DNA of 64,000 bases from Euonymus europaeus (GCA_963580455.1 OY756965.1:23472902-23536901); one strand, 5' to 3'. Shown: positions 35,287-48,691, numbered from the stretch's first letter. Program-made: numbers and translations. Notes: generated by a model from the letters alone, not told the origin.

Positions 35287-35498
35287 AAGGGCAGCGAATC
35301 GCGAGTACTGACAACTTCACGGTGAGGGATTTGGCCAAAGAGAGGAAGAACTTTTTTGGGCAGCAATTTCGCGAAGCGAGAGAGGAGGAACGAGGTTAAT
35401 TTTTGGGATTTCATCTGTGGCCGTTGGATAGATCTAATGGTCACTATTAAGGTGAGTAAAGTTGGGATGTAAAGTTGGTATGTATAAGAGAAAAACTG
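35287..35498 (-). repeat. Right TIR of the MULE
   Basis: Inverse complement of the left TIR, followed immediately by the target duplication TCCCTCTACC at 35499-35508. Inward of it the CTCGTGAAGACC word is repeated. Confidence 0.92.
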
Positions 35499-38400
35499 TC
35501 CCTCTACCTATGCCGATGACTTAAATAAGTCCTTCTATACATTTATGTTATAACGGTACTTTGATGTGGCCCTCTAAATTTATAAAATATAATCATTTAT
35601 TTATTTTTGTTGATGTGGCAGACACATATTTAAAAAAAATAAAAAATTACACGTGCAACTTTTTTTTCTTCTCCGTACTCTTCCTCCCCAGATAAATCTT
35701 CCGTTGTCAACGACTACATCTGAAAAAAGATGGTCATTGAGATCATGATTTTCGCTTTCTTATCAAGTTTGATTTTGAAAGTGGTTATGTGCAGCTCCAA
35801 ACCGAACACACGAATACATGATCCTCGCACTATTAAGATAGGTCGTGACATTTTTTCCCCAATCAGAATTCAACCATGAACATGGAATTTATTGACTGTA
35901 TATATAAACTAAGGAAAAGATTCTTCTAAAATATGGTAGAATATTATATTTTGCACTTATTGTAGTATATAGTTTTAAGAAAATGATAACCTATGCCCTT
36001 ATAACATATAATAAAGTTGAAAAATGTGCATTAGAGTTTGGAAAAATTATATTGAAATATGTATTTTAAGTTTAAAATATGAGATGATAGATTATTCATC
36101 GCATATGACAAACATTGATAAATATTTATTATGATAGATTAAAAAGTTGTATTGAAAGATGTGTAGAATGGTAGAAAAAAGTGAAAAATTATATAAAAGT
36201 ATGAGAGAGATGTTGAAACTTAATATTTGGAGTGTTGGTGAATGGAAAGTGAAAAAAATTGTATTGAAATATGTGTTTTATTGATATGATTGTATTGAGA
36301 GATGTGTTTTGCTGATGTGGATAAGTAAATGAGACCCATTTATGTGTAATAGAGGTGAAATCCAATTACAGAATTTGAAGTGCTTGATAATCATGCAGCA
36401 TTGGAGATGCTCTAAATCAATACTACTCCCTTGTTCTTTCACCCAGCACCGCTGTTTTCATTTGCTCTCTCTAGTTGGGCCGTTCTTTGGGCTTGTTGGT
36501 TTATGGGCTTTTATCTTCTGTTACGTCAATGGGCTGAATTGTTCGTAGGCATACAATGAAGTCCGAGTTGAGAATTAGAACACAATTTAGCCCGGTTAGG
36601 CCCATAGAGGTTTACCTTCCCGGAGTAGTGGCCTCTTTCAAGAGTCGTCGCATTTACGGCCTGGATGAGGGTCTATATCGGTGGCGTAAAGAAACTACGG
36701 ATTATCAATCTTATCCTCTCAAATTGGACTATAAATTCAGTTTCCATTTGTTTGCAATTGTACTTTGTATATTTGATATGAATCTAAATTAAGGTCGTTA
36801 AATTTGTGTGCGCAAAAAAAAAAAAAATCACTGACAAAATAATTAAGTTGAGTTAAAATTCAACACCTGTTTATCTCTCCGTGGATATTAAGCTCGAGAT
36901 CTTCCGAGTCTATATAATTTGATCCCGAAGAAAATTACTACTAAAATATCACGTAAGTGGTTTTTTATTAGTATTACACACCCAACTCTGTATTGAGTCA
37001 ATTAAGATGCATTGCCGGATGCAAATTATTCAAGGTATTTTGGCTCGTAGCTCTAATGTTGGATATAAGACAAACAGAATGTTATTGAGAGTTAATTTCC
37101 AAGAAGCTAAAAACAGCTGAGATTTTGTTCTTGTTGAATCTGATATAGATATACTTGCCAAAAACACAATATCTTGCATATATTTTATCAAATTCTTGAT
37201 AAGATATGTACTCCACAAACTCACAACTCACATGCATATATGCATGCATGGCTAACGAAACTTTAATGTGCTTTCTGTCCAATAATGAAATCGAAAATAA
37301 TTTCTTTGATTCCTTAGCTACTAGGAGTAATTAAGAATACCAAAAGAGCACCCCAAAATACATTTTTATGAAGTGTAAATTTGGTCATCATGAGGCTATT
37401 GAAAATTTCTAATATATATATTGTGATAACCGATAACAACATCATCCAAACTTTATCCTTTAAACATTCGATGTGTACCTAAATTTAGCCTATCCCTCCG
37501 TACTAGCATCACTTTGTCTCGCCTTTGAACCTTATCAGTCTGCACAACTTTGTCTTTCTTTGGCCCATGGCCCGAGACCCAATTGCAAAAAAACCGATTG
37601 TTGTTAGTTGAGAAGTTTCTTTTATATTATGCACTAAATTCTCACATCTAAAGAATGTGGGATCGTAATACACGAGAAATAAAAAAAAATGCTTATATTG
37701 AATTTGTTTAGCCGATATTTCAGGCTTTAATTTAACAAATTAAGGGCACATAAGACTTTACATATTCACTTCTTAATCTTTTCAATTAAAAATGTCAATT
37801 GTTGTCCCATGAGAAATCAAGTACCTTAGATGAATTTTTATATATTAATGAACAAGACGAAGTCCAAAAAGATTAATAAAAGTAACTAATTTAATTAATT
37901 TATAAAATCTCAGTGGCAATGCCATCAACCCAATATTTTTTTAAAAAAAATCATAAATGGGCCGGCCAGCAAAGAAATATATAACAATCTCATAACACTT
38001 GTGGATTTTAATTAATTAATTAGTTTCCTTAGACAATTGGAAAAACCTAAATCCTAAAACTAAACCCTGAATCTTTTTTTAATTTCTAAACCCTCTTCCC
38101 CCTAATTCTAATTTAGGTGTAATCTCTCAGCCATTTGATAAGCTCCAACGGTCTAAAAGTACATGTATTTAAAACATCTCTTCAATAATGTCAAAGAGTA
38201 ATCATGTAAATCTACTAGCTACATTTTTTTTTGTTTAGATTATCTAGCTGGCTTAATTAACCTATAATAAACATTTTACCATGACATAAGCATATCTTGT
38301 TATAAAACTACTAGCTAGGTTTGTAAAATTGTTTAGATTATGGAGTACAACCATCAAAGAAATGTCGTCTCTAAGGTTATCTTCTAAGCGTCATCCATGC

Positions 38401-40435
38401 ATCTATATATAACTGTCTCTTTCAAGCTCACGTCAACATCACAAAAATAAAATATTAATTAGATATAATCATATGTTAATACGATTCCACTAAAACGTTT
38501 ACTAGTAAATCCCCATTAATTTAGTGGACTGTTTAAAATATGAGTATGATCAAATTGCAACACTAATCCAAACTCGATACATAATTAGGTGTCTAAGCTA
38601 ATCATTATATATGTATCTAAACAATTTGTTTTATTTTCCAATGTACGCACATACGGTGTTTAATTTGATAGTGATAACGATTTCATACAAGTTTATCATT
38701 TGAACATTTAATATTTTCATTATTTTCGGTAACTTATATTAATATTTTTTAGTAACCGAGGAGATGAGATTGTTAAAAGTTGCCATTTACCATTTTTCAT
38801 CTACTTTATTTTTGAGCCGGATATGGTTGATGTAGCAATACTGCAATAGTCAATATGAACATAATTTCTGTTTCAATGAGAAAATTGAGGAAAATCATAT
38901 AAGTATTGTCTAGGAATTTAGGGAAAGATTCCTGTCCAGACAAGAAAACTCATAACATGGAGAAATTCCTAGCCCCAGATCCAGAAGCAGGAAAAAAAGC
39001 TATGGTTTTCTTTTTCTGCAAAGGCAATAGAGAGGAATCTTGACCATCTAAGAAAAGTGAAATATGTCCTAATTCTTTTTTTCTTCTTACATACAACAAA
39101 GTATATATATTATTCAATAATATGAGTCTAAACTCGGACCATTAGACATGAGCATGGAGAAGTTTTCTCGCCCCAATGATAGAATAAGTTGGAGCCAAAA
39201 CGTAACTCGTGATCACAAGAATATTACTTCCAATGATAATCCACCTCATAATCTTTTAAATCCATATAATCTCTCACTCGAGAGAAATCCACTATGCTAT
39301 CACTCTATAAGCGTACTCAAGTGGTTACAGATATTTTTGACAGTGGCATGTGTATATTCCTAATCATGCATATAGTTTATACATACATATATATGTGTGT
39401 GTATTCACGCATGCATGTATTCAAATGTAACTGTATTGGTGTTGATGAGGAAAACACTAATTCGTTGAATTAAAACCTGACCCTGTCTGAACCCATAGGA
39501 GGTGTTTGGGAAAGTTTCGGCATCCCTTCTTAATTGTCAATTTTTCCTTTTTTTTAAAAAGTAGAGGGAGCCGATCCAACTAAGAGAGAGAACAAAGATC
39601 ACAAAAAAGTAATACTTACTCAAAAAAGGTCGCATGCAAAGCAAAAAAACATGTACCAAGAGTGAAAATGAAAGGTGTCGAAGAAAGGCAACAGGTGTGT
39701 AGCTAAAAAGAATAAGAAAAAAAGGAAAGAGGGGCTTTGGATGTGACTCTTGTCCCCCAATATTGGAAACAAGTCCTTATCAAATCAAACCCTACCTTCT
39801 AAATGGGGGGACCTCTATTGCACTTCCTAACTATCAACTATATTAGATTCTTCAAAAAAAATATATATATATATATATATATTTAACAATTATATGAATC
39901 TCGATGTTTCTATTATAAGTTATCCCGAATGTTTAAATAATAGATACGCACGATTTTATATGAAGCATGTGGGGTTCATGATTATGGATCATTTGTGTCA
40001 ATCTCAATATATTAAGATATATCTTAGACAAAAAAATATTGGGATGCTTAACATTTTTTAAATATATTTATTTCATTTTCAAAACCACTATTTAGCAAAT
40101 CATTTACAATTTGTTTGGTAACATGCCATGATGGGAAAACAAGGAGAGAAAAAAAGGAACAGTTTGAAAATCCAATGAGGCCATTTTGGACAATATGAAC
40201 CTAAAAATATAGGAGAATATATAGAAGCTGAAGTACACTAATTTAATTAATTAACTAGGGGAAACATTCCTTTTTATGGATTTTGCAAATTTACTACAAA
40301 AGAAAGACATTTTTGAAAATAAAAAGATTCATGGTGGACTCTGTCCTTCCTTCCTCTGCTTGTGCCAAATTTGCTTTGATGCATTACCACCACTCTCTAT
40401 CTCCATCTTTAAGTTTCTTGACAAACTTTGTCAGT
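35499..40435. other. Long intergenic region between MULE and PIN1
   Basis: About 4.9 kb of AT-rich DNA with (TA)n tracts (for example 39861-39882). Several short open frames, including 36556-36792, have no domain or splice pattern. I see no gene, RNA or well-bounded transposon here. Confidence 0.5.
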
Positions 40436-43197
40436 TCACAAACCCAATAAAATGTAGTACACCAAAGTTATAGGCAATGCAATCAGCATCCCAAATATAA
40501 CACTGCAAAAACAAGAACAACATGAACGATTAATTAATAAAACGTAAAATCGTAAGCATTCATCTCCGTATTTGAGATAATTTCATAAAAAAACACGAGG
40601 ATCAGTATGATATAATTGCTGAATGAAGACACTCACCCTGTACTGAGAATATCAGGGTGTACATTGTATTCCTTTGCAAAGACAAAGGGGACAATTCCTT
40701 GTGGTAGAGCTGCCTGCGAGTTTTTGTTTGGAAAATTCAAGACGATTGTTAGAATTACTTGTAACCCAAACATGTACTACTCTGATTTAGCGCTCTTTCT
40801 ATGTAAAAATAAAGATATATAATTTTTTTTGATAAGAAGGATATATAAATCTTGTTTTGGAGCTATTGTAGCAAGTGTTAGATTTGGTTGTGTCAGAGGG
40901 GAGCAGAGTAGAGAGAGAGAGGGAGGGAGGGAGGACCTGGACGATGGCAATGTGTAGGAGAACGCCCTTTAGACCAACAGCAATAGAAGCAGCTGCCATG
41001 ACAGCTGGGCCTGTAAGGAATCTCACAGCCATTGTAAAAGCTGCAATGGAATTTCCACATGCTATCATCCTTGGTTGCAAAGCCATGAACAGACCTGTAA
41101 AGATGTTAAATGCAATTTTATGTCACGTTATGCAATCCCATCAATCAAAAAACATAAAACAATGCCCATCCATCACCACCACCACCACCATTGTCACTTG
41201 TCAGACACCATGAATATTTTTCCTTTTCCTTTCATCATCACCTCCACCACCACCACTACTGTGCAGTAAATATACCCAATTACCCATCAACAGAAGCAAA
41301 ACTTCGACAAAGAAAAAGTGAAAAAGTTATTAGAGAATATTTAGGATGATATCAATTATTATGTTTGCTTGCTTTTGTTATGACATTAATTATGAAAATT
41401 TAAAGCAGAGAATCAAGAAAGATTTGTCTATGGAGTGTTTTTCACTATACTGACCAAGACTGAACATGGCCATGCCAAGCCCTGCATCTGACAGTATTGC
41501 AATGGACTTTGCTATAATGGCAGGCATCTCTACATGCCACCTGCAAGAAACCATGAATGGGAGTTTAGTACTTAAAAGTTAAAACATCATTTTTAGTCAA
41601 AAATTAACAAAAAAAAAATAAATCCAGAAACCAAATGACAAAAAAGGCGAGATCTTTACTTGAATGAAACTAGTGACCAGATTAGACCAATTAAGCTGGA
41701 GTAAGTATTGGGGTTTCTGATAAGTTTTCTCCAAACCATAATCAGTATAAGCCTTGTCATTACGCTTGTTGGAGGCATGGTTTTGGGCTTGCTATCAATC
41801 ACTTTCTCTACTCCATGGTGATTGTTGTTCTCTGATCCTTTATTTCCAAAGCTGAATTCACCTCCCTCCAAGTAATCCTCCTGATTATTCTCTCTTTGAC
41901 CCCCAACTGATGAACAAACATAAACACAAGCATTAGAATCAAAAACCCAGAAATTGAACATAAATTTTTTTTACCAATTCAAACAAACTATTAACAAAGA
42001 GACAATAATAGTACCTTTTCCTGGAGAAACAGCCAATCTTACATCTTTTGGGTCATGAGCAGCATAGTCATGACTCCCACCAAATACATCTGATACAGGA
42101 GAAGCACTCGAACTCCAAACAAACATATGAAGATCCTTACCACCTCCTTCTTCTGGTTTCTGCTGAGCTTGTCCGTTTGGCTTTTTTGCATTAGCAGCAG
42201 TCACACCTTTAGACCCAGTTGGGGAAAACATTTCTGGGTTCGGAGCCGGGTAGTGGGTCGCACCACTTTGTGTCTGGTAATGGTGTCTTGCCTTGTTACC
42301 CACCCCATTTTCATCCTCAAAATTGGACGGCCTTGGCGTCGGACCCCGCGACGCAGATAGGCCATAAACATCAGCAGAACCGAAATTAGAATTCCGACCG
42401 GCAGCCATCATGGAGTAGAAGTCTGTGTGGTTGAAACTGGACCCCCTGGGAGTTGGGTTTCTTGATGATTGCAGAGAGTATATCTCTGCATTGGTTAGAT
42501 TTGATGGCCTCGGGGTGTTCGACGAGAGTCCTTGTGACCTTCTAGAGAATATATCTGATCTTGAAGCATTGGATTTCCTCACAGTGACATGGAGCTTCCC
42601 ATCTTCTTTGATTTCAGCTTCAGTTTCCAAAGGTTGCCTTCCATCAAGTGACATGATATCAGAATCAACATGGATGGAGACAATAGACCCTGCAGTGTCA
42701 GGGAATTGCTCTCCAATAAGCATTCTAGCTCCTCTGTATTCAAACAAGAACAACATCAGAGTATACCAAATGATACATTGAAGCACAACTATTTGAACCA
42801 TTAAACTCCCAGAGTATTCGCCATACATTCCTTTAAGCAAAGGAATACCCATAACTAGAGTGTTTGGGAGAGTTGATACTGAAAACAGAGTAATAGCCCA
42901 TTCTAAGCAGCCCCTTTTGCTTATGTTGGACCAAACTGCAAGAACTGCAAGGATTATGACTTTTTGGAGTGTATCAGCAGCTACGAAGCGAAAGTTCATG
43001 GCGTAAGGATCGTTAGTGGAGATAAAGTGGAAGGAGAGAAGAGGGACTGCAAATAGAGCAACAAAACGGTTGATTCCCGAACATTGATCAGGAGTGAAGA
43101 TCTTCCACCATTTCACAGAACCATAAGCCAAAATCATGGCCACATAGAGTGGAACCATTGCAGTCATCACATGGTAGAAATCAGTTAATGTGATCAT
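40436..43197 (-). CDS. PIN1: PIN1-type auxin efflux carrier
   Basis: Six exons on the minus strand: 43197-42015, 41906-41660, 41540-41455, 41094-40937, 40713-40637 and 40502-40436, phase-consistent, 605 residues. It is a long (canonical) PIN protein of the plasma membrane that exports auxin in a polar fashion. The first hydrophobic half starts [20 protein letters not shown] and contains [21 protein letters not shown] large hydrophilic loop follows, with three TPR-x-S type sites (TPRPSN, TPRGSS, TPRPSN) that PINOID-family kinases phosphorylate in relatives, plus [16 protein letters not shown]. The second half has the conserved NPNTY sequence, then membrane segments ending YYILLGL. Length, loop motifs and six-exon structure are those of PIN1. 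The 5' region has a short (CT)n on the gene's strand at 43559-43575. No defect seen. Confidence 0.96.
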
Positions 43198-43996
43198 CTT
43201 TGGTTACTTTTTGAACTAACCCAAATCAAACTTGAATCTCTAAACTGTGAGAAATGGATCAAGACTGATTGAAACTTGAAGACGAACAAGAAAATGGTTG
43301 TGGGTTTGGGTGTAGTAGCGGTGGCAGTGGTGGTGGTGATGATGATGAGAAGAGTAAAGTGAACAGATGGGAGAGCATGTGTTTTTTGGGTTCTGGGGTA
43401 TGGTGAGCTCTAGTTGAACAGAATACAGAGAATTTTTATTATGCTCTGGTGGACACAAGTAAACAGTAAGGCTGTCCTTTGAGAGTTGCGAGCAAAGCTT
43501 GCACACTTGCAGTCCCCAAAGCACAGGACCTTGCTTCTTTTGTTTTTTTCTTCTTTGTTGAGAGAGAGAGAGAGGGGTAAGCAAGCTTTGTATAACATGT
43601 ATGGCTCTATCTTCTATGAAATGGGGACTAGTGACTGTAAAATAGGAAAGCAAAAGTATATTTGGGTGAGTCGTAGTACTTGTTTGGGGAGAGCCTTTTC
43701 AAGAGCCCCCCACCTCTCCTTTTTCCCCTCTTTCTTCTTGGATTCGCCTTTTTAGCTCAGGGCTGTACTCGTTTGGTCTAATGGCTTTATTATTATTTTT
43801 ATTTTTTCATAAAATTTATATTTTTCCCCTAGCAAAAAAAAGGTGAATTAAAATATTATACATAGGTTGTAAATGGGCCAAACGATTTGAGTATATTTTT
43901 TAAAAGATAGCCGGGAGTTTTTTATTTTGTATAAATTTATGGTATTTGGATCTATATGCTCTTCGCAAATCAAATAGTTTTTTTTTATTCAGGGAA
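43198..43996. other. PIN1 5'UTR and promoter region
   Basis: Complement carries CT-rich leader sequence (43559-43575) and an ATCATCATCACCACCACC-like run at 43330-43352. No convincing TATA box or separate gene was found. Confidence 0.45.
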
Positions 43997-44146
43997 ATTG
44001 AGGATGGACGAACCAAACTCACTGCTTATTTAAAAAAAAGTTATTCCTACATACATAGTGATTATCGTTCAATTGAGGATGGACGAACCAAACTCACTGC
44101 TTATTTTAAAAAAAGTTATTCCTACATACATAGTGATTATCGTTCA
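43997..44146. repeat. 75-bp tandem duplication (2 copies)
   Basis: Units 43997-44071 and 44072-44146 are nearly identical, each beginning ATTGAGGATGGACGAACC and ending GTGATTATCGTTCA. The only difference seen is one base beside the A run. Confidence 0.92.
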
Positions 44147-45739
44147 ATTGCATGTTCACTTGCCCAAACCAAGTAGATTATATCAATGAAGAAAGTCAAA
44201 CTTTACTTATACACTGAAATTTCAAAACTAAATTTACAATTTAAATGGTTATTTTCTAATTAGCTCGATCACTCTTTGCTAAGTTAACCCAAAACGAAAA
44301 CTTACCCAAAAAAATATATTAATATGTCATTCGAGGAAGATGATGTGTATATACTCTTGTGGGCTTCTCTAATCCAATGGCAAGATTTTATAATTTATGT
44401 ATTTTTATAACCGCTAATGATATCATGCAAGTTTGTTATTTGAACATTGGATATGAGCAGTTAAACTCTTGCCCGACAAAATTTCTCACTGATAAATTAC
44501 GACAAATCGCAATACATGGCCACAATGACCTTACTCTCAATGGGGATCAAACTCAGAATTTTTTGAATCCGTGTAATTTTGTCTTGAAAAATTCATCACT
44601 GCTCCTACTATATTATCTCTCAAATAATTTAATTGAATAATATAGACAATAATTGAGTGCTAAATTGGAGAATTCAAGAAGAAAGGGTGAAGGATTGGCG
44701 TGGACCCTAATTTGTCTATTCCTAACCATAACTTAGTTGGCAGTTTCAAGGGCTCCAAATATATATAACCCAAATGTGTGTTAGGACTCATTTAGTGCCT
44801 CATATTTCAAGTTTGGAGGCATATGTTTACTGCATATTCAACTAAAACCACTCGAGTTATCGTTTTCTCATGTTGAATATATTCTCCAAAACAACTCCAA
44901 TCACTTTCAAAGGTTTATTATGACTTGTTTGGATTCAACGATTTAACTCTTCTCCCTTGCTGTCATACAATTAATGTCCTTTCATTAATCATATCATTTG
45001 AGGTTAATTTTCCCTATAAACTAGCTAGGAAGATATTAGAATATTAATTAATACAAAATAAACATCCTAATTTTTATTAAAATTTCTATTAGCTACAGAA
45101 ATTTTTAAAATAATCATTAATGACAGAAAACGACCTTGGAAATACGTTTAGTTGTTCATTTTTGATAATATGTGAAACAATAAATCAATAGAAAACAACT
45201 ACAGTACATAAAAGGAAGAAAAAAATCTGAAAAAATAAAACAAAGAGAAATTGAGAAAATATAAGATAAACATGTTGCCTCTATCTGACTGCAGTCTGCG
45301 TGCATAATTATTGTGTAAACAAAATCAAACGGATCCACTTCGAGTGTTTTCACTATTACTTGTTACAGTGAAGGAATTAATCACGCAATGTGGACAAAGG
45401 AAAGATGTTGTAGCTATCAACTTTAGGTCTACTTTTTAGCTTAATTTCTTTGGAGATTTTATTGCTTAGCACAAATTGAAGAAAGTAGAGGAAGAGTGCT
45501 CATTTAATTAACTCCTCATGCAGTATAATTTGACTTTTACCCCCATAAACTTTGCCTACCAAAAACACTTAATTACTTTTCAATTAATTAATTAAGCTTA
45601 GCAATGACACAAGTTGACCAAAGAATAAATGTAAATACTTAGACGTATATTGTTATTGATTGGCTTTACCTTCATGGAAAAAACACACTACTATAAGTGG
45701 AATGATTGGGAGTGTTAAACATCATGATATAAATATATA
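44147..45739. other. Intergenic
   Basis: AT-rich, no gene recognised. The open frame at 44359-44640 lacks any family signature. It ends at the Helitron insertion point (A at 45739). Confidence 0.5.
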
Positions 45740-45750
45740 CTAGGAAGTGT

Positions 45751-45770
45751 GCCCGGGCTTCGCCCCGGGT
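45751..45770 (-). repeat. Helitron 3' hairpin
   Basis: CCCGGGGCGAAGCCCGGG on the minus strand: six-base GC arms and a short loop, placed directly before the CTAG terminus. Confidence 0.8.
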
Positions 45771-46094
45771 TTTTTAATATTAGGTCTTCAATAGAGTAAC
45801 AACTAACAGTTGTGGTAAGTGTGATGTGCGAAGGCGCAACAGCAACCGACATACCCAAACAAATACTGAGCACCAAGTTTTTCGAAGGGGGAGGCGATGA
45901 ATAGCAAATTGCATAATCTTAGTTGAGAAAGGAAAACAAACCTCAAAACACAGCATAAACCGGGACAAAGCGAAGCATGAAGTTTGAAATCAACAACAAA
46001 ACCAATCTATAAACCCCAAGAACCACGCCTTTCACCCGGTCAAAGAATCCTTACTAAAAGCGGAGGAAGGGATATATATATATATACTGTTCTC

Positions 46095-46144
46095 GAGGCG
46101 GTGTATGAGGGATGACGCCGATGACACATCTATGAGGTCATGGG
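46095..46144. repeat. Internal copy of Helitron subterminal sequence
   Basis: GAGGCGGTGTATGAGGGATG and GAGGTCATGGG recur at 51071-51112 in the same order and orientation. Near 46197 CCAGGTTCATG also recurs at 51223. The 3' part of the element therefore holds a diverged copy of its 5' part. Confidence 0.6.
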
Positions 46145-46892
46145 TCGGTTATGTAAGGTTAACAAAGCAGAGAACGGTAAAGTTGTCAGAACCAGGTTCA
46201 TGAACCTAAAAATAGTGTATGTGATCTGTGCCAGCTGTGGAGAACAGAGTCCACTTTACCATATAGTTGCTATGTTTTCAAATCTCCAAACTATTAAGCG
46301 CTACTACAAGGCTATATGAATAGCACTCTTCATCATGAGAGTAACGTTTAACAAAGCAAACTCCTTGTAATAACATAGCCATAAATAAAGTTTTTTACAT
46401 AGTAAAAATTTGTCTAATAATAATATAAAATCCATTGCATTTTTCAGCTATATATTTATGTCATGCATTCCTGCAGTCTAATATACAGATTATTGATAAT
46501 AGGTGTACTTCAACGTTAAAAACTACATTAAACTTATGGACAGCTAAGCTAATTCTATATGCATTGCATAAGTGTGTTTCAAAAGGTTGTCTAAATACAA
46601 AATATTGTTATGACCTCTTATCTGATGCAGTTACATTTTTTTATCCAAACCCAACGTATTCAGCTTTATGTTTGCTGCACCCTGCATGTTTGGTAGACCT
46701 TGTCCATCACAGTAAGAAGCAGCATTTTTTTAGAACATTGAAACGTTAAATTATGAATCAGAATAATATTTTATATCACATTCATTATATTGGGAAACAA
46801 CTAAAATTGAAGGGTGTATACTATTTTTTTCAGTCCCTAGTGATTTGTAATATCAATTTATATTAGTAAACCAATCCTTCAATCAGATAGAA

Positions 46893-48691
46893 CTACGTAA
46901 ATATATACCTTGTATTCTTTTGGTTGCTGCTCTCACCATCATATTCGACTTTTACTGCATCCGGTATTCTCTTCATGTTTTGTTTTGTGGTGTCCTGGTC
47001 ATCCTCAGTCTTGTGCTCATCAACGACACTTGTAATTTTGAAAGACAAAATAGCATTCTTTGCTTCCCTTTCATTGATTGCAACTTTGAGCGAATATCTC
47101 TTCCCAACCAGCTGCTCCATTATTGGTGGTGTAATAGTCCTGCTGGAGTTTGGTAGCTCAGACAGTTGGCTTGTTGTGATTTTCATTAGTTTTTCAGCAT
47201 GGTTCCCAAAAGCCAGAAATTTTGCGGATCCCGTATCATCAGCTACCTCAAGCAATATTTTGTACCTTGTTTATGGAAGTCATTATTCTTAGTTAAACAG
47301 CTTATGTAATATTATCAGCATGCCTGTATAAATAAATATATATATTATTGTCATTACCATGGTACTGGAAGTTTTTGTAATTGTCCGCACTTTCCGCATT
47401 CAAGTTTCCATCATAGCTCCTTACCCCAACCTTACATGTTGGACAAGCATTGTACCACCATCCGGTGGATACATCTATTCTTTCGATTGTTCCATCAGCT
47501 GCTGGCAAAGATGAATTTTCATCAACCGTTTGTATTTCTGTTACCTCATTTGGATACTCCAGCCTGCATGTTTTAAATAATTTAATTCATAGTACTCTCC
47601 TTTATTTCATCTAAGGTTATTTAACGATAACTTGTTACCTGTTTCTGGAATTTTCCACCTCTTGGATTTCCAGATTAATGTAGATCTTTGTTGCTGATGT
47701 ACTGGATAATGCAGTTTCACCTGTAAAATCGCAGTTATATAAGTTATTTGTAAAGATAGATTACATGCAAAAAACTACTTTGTAATTGATCTTTGTTCTA
47801 ACCCTTGTATGATCTCACTGTCAATCCAGTGGGAATAATGATTAAAGGTTCTTTGTTTGACACTTTGGACAAAGACTGTTCATCAATACCTTCCGCTATT
47901 GCACCCCACAGTGTGGCTGGAAGACTTCTAATCCTGTAAGTCATTGAAGGCATGAGTTGTTAGCATATAATTTTTTGTAAAAAAACACCGGATTTCTCAA
48001 TTTTATGATGTACCTCAGAGTTTGCATAAGTATATTAACATAAGTATAGAGTATACAAGGGTCAATGCGCAATAATTTTTTAATTGAGTATATTAACATA
48101 AGTATAGAGTATTGAAAAGAATTAGTTTTAGTATTTGCTAAATAGTTTCACATACCAGAGAGATGAGTGTCATTTTGCATCTATCTTCCAGCTGCTCTTC
48201 ATTAATGAAGTAGAATCTATTATCAGGGAAAGAAGCATGTTTGCCAGAGTCTTCTTTGATGATTGTCCTCGTTCCTATCCTCAGCATTTTGTCATTCATT
48301 GTTACTCTAAATGAGTTCCTAGTTGACACAAACATAAAGTTTGTGATGGTGTAAACATTTTCTTCCTCAAAGTATTCTTTAATCTTGGGGGCATCATCCT
48401 TGCACATTGACCCTTGTATTGCTGTTGTCTATAATTTTAATCAATGAATTTTGATTTTTAAATATCATTTTAGACATTGGAATAGTCATTTAATAATTTG
48501 CGTTTGATTATTACCTCTTTGTCTACCTCTTTGTCCACCAGCAGGAAGTCAATGCTTATCAACTCATCATTCATCTTTGGGTTAGTTGAATCCCAAAGTC
48601 TAGCAAGCCTGACTTTTATCTTACATCTTCTTTGTCCTATGTAGAATCCATAATAATTTTTCACATTGATATAGAATTTATAATTATTCAT
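46893..48691 (-). pseudogene. RPA1-like gene (Helitron-borne), frameshifted
   Basis: Recognisable exons on the minus strand: about 48691-48527 (RRCKIKVRLARLWDSTNPKM, first OB fold), 48428-48156 (KIKEYFEEENVYTI and NSFRVTMNDKM), 47933-47803 (LPATLWGAIAEGID), 47720-47639 (TSATKIYINLEIQEV), 47563-47358 (zinc ribbon start WWYNACPTC) and 47265-46912 (YKILLEVADDTGSAKFLAFG, C-terminal OB fold). These follow the order of replication factor A large-subunit domains, which bind single-stranded DNA. Damage: joining 48156 to 47933 puts the next frame onto a stop after one codon, with much of the second OB fold missing; and one A appears lost near 47405, so SYDGNLNAESAD replaces the family's DGKLECGKC and the second cysteine pair of the ribbon. 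Probably non-functional in this copy. Confidence 0.85.

Larger units (their letters stand above)
30913..35498 (+). mobile_element. Complete Mutator-like element (MULE) with FAR1-type transposase
   Basis: A 4586-bp element whose ends both read CAGTTTTTCTCTTATACATA inward. It is flanked by the exact 10-bp direct repeat TCCCTCTACC (30903-30912 and 35499-35508), in the 9-11 bp range of MULE target duplications. The TIRs align without gaps for 212 bp, with about ten mismatches by eye, and more loosely to about 300 bp. Inside are a three-exon FAR1/FRS-like transposase gene (31570-33631) and a fragment resembling an RNase III exon (34039-34173). Perfect target duplication and open frames point to fairly recent insertion; the transposase itself seems to lack part of its catalytic core. 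Confidence 0.92.

Noticed and set aside
36556..36792. Possible small protein gene
   Set aside because: Single short frame without start context, domain or neighbouring exons.
45745..45775. GC hairpin followed by a T run, resembling a bacterial intrinsic terminator
   Set aside because: The context is a plant nuclear genome, and on the opposite strand the hairpin plus CTAG is the textbook Helitron 3' end with a related copy at 11977.
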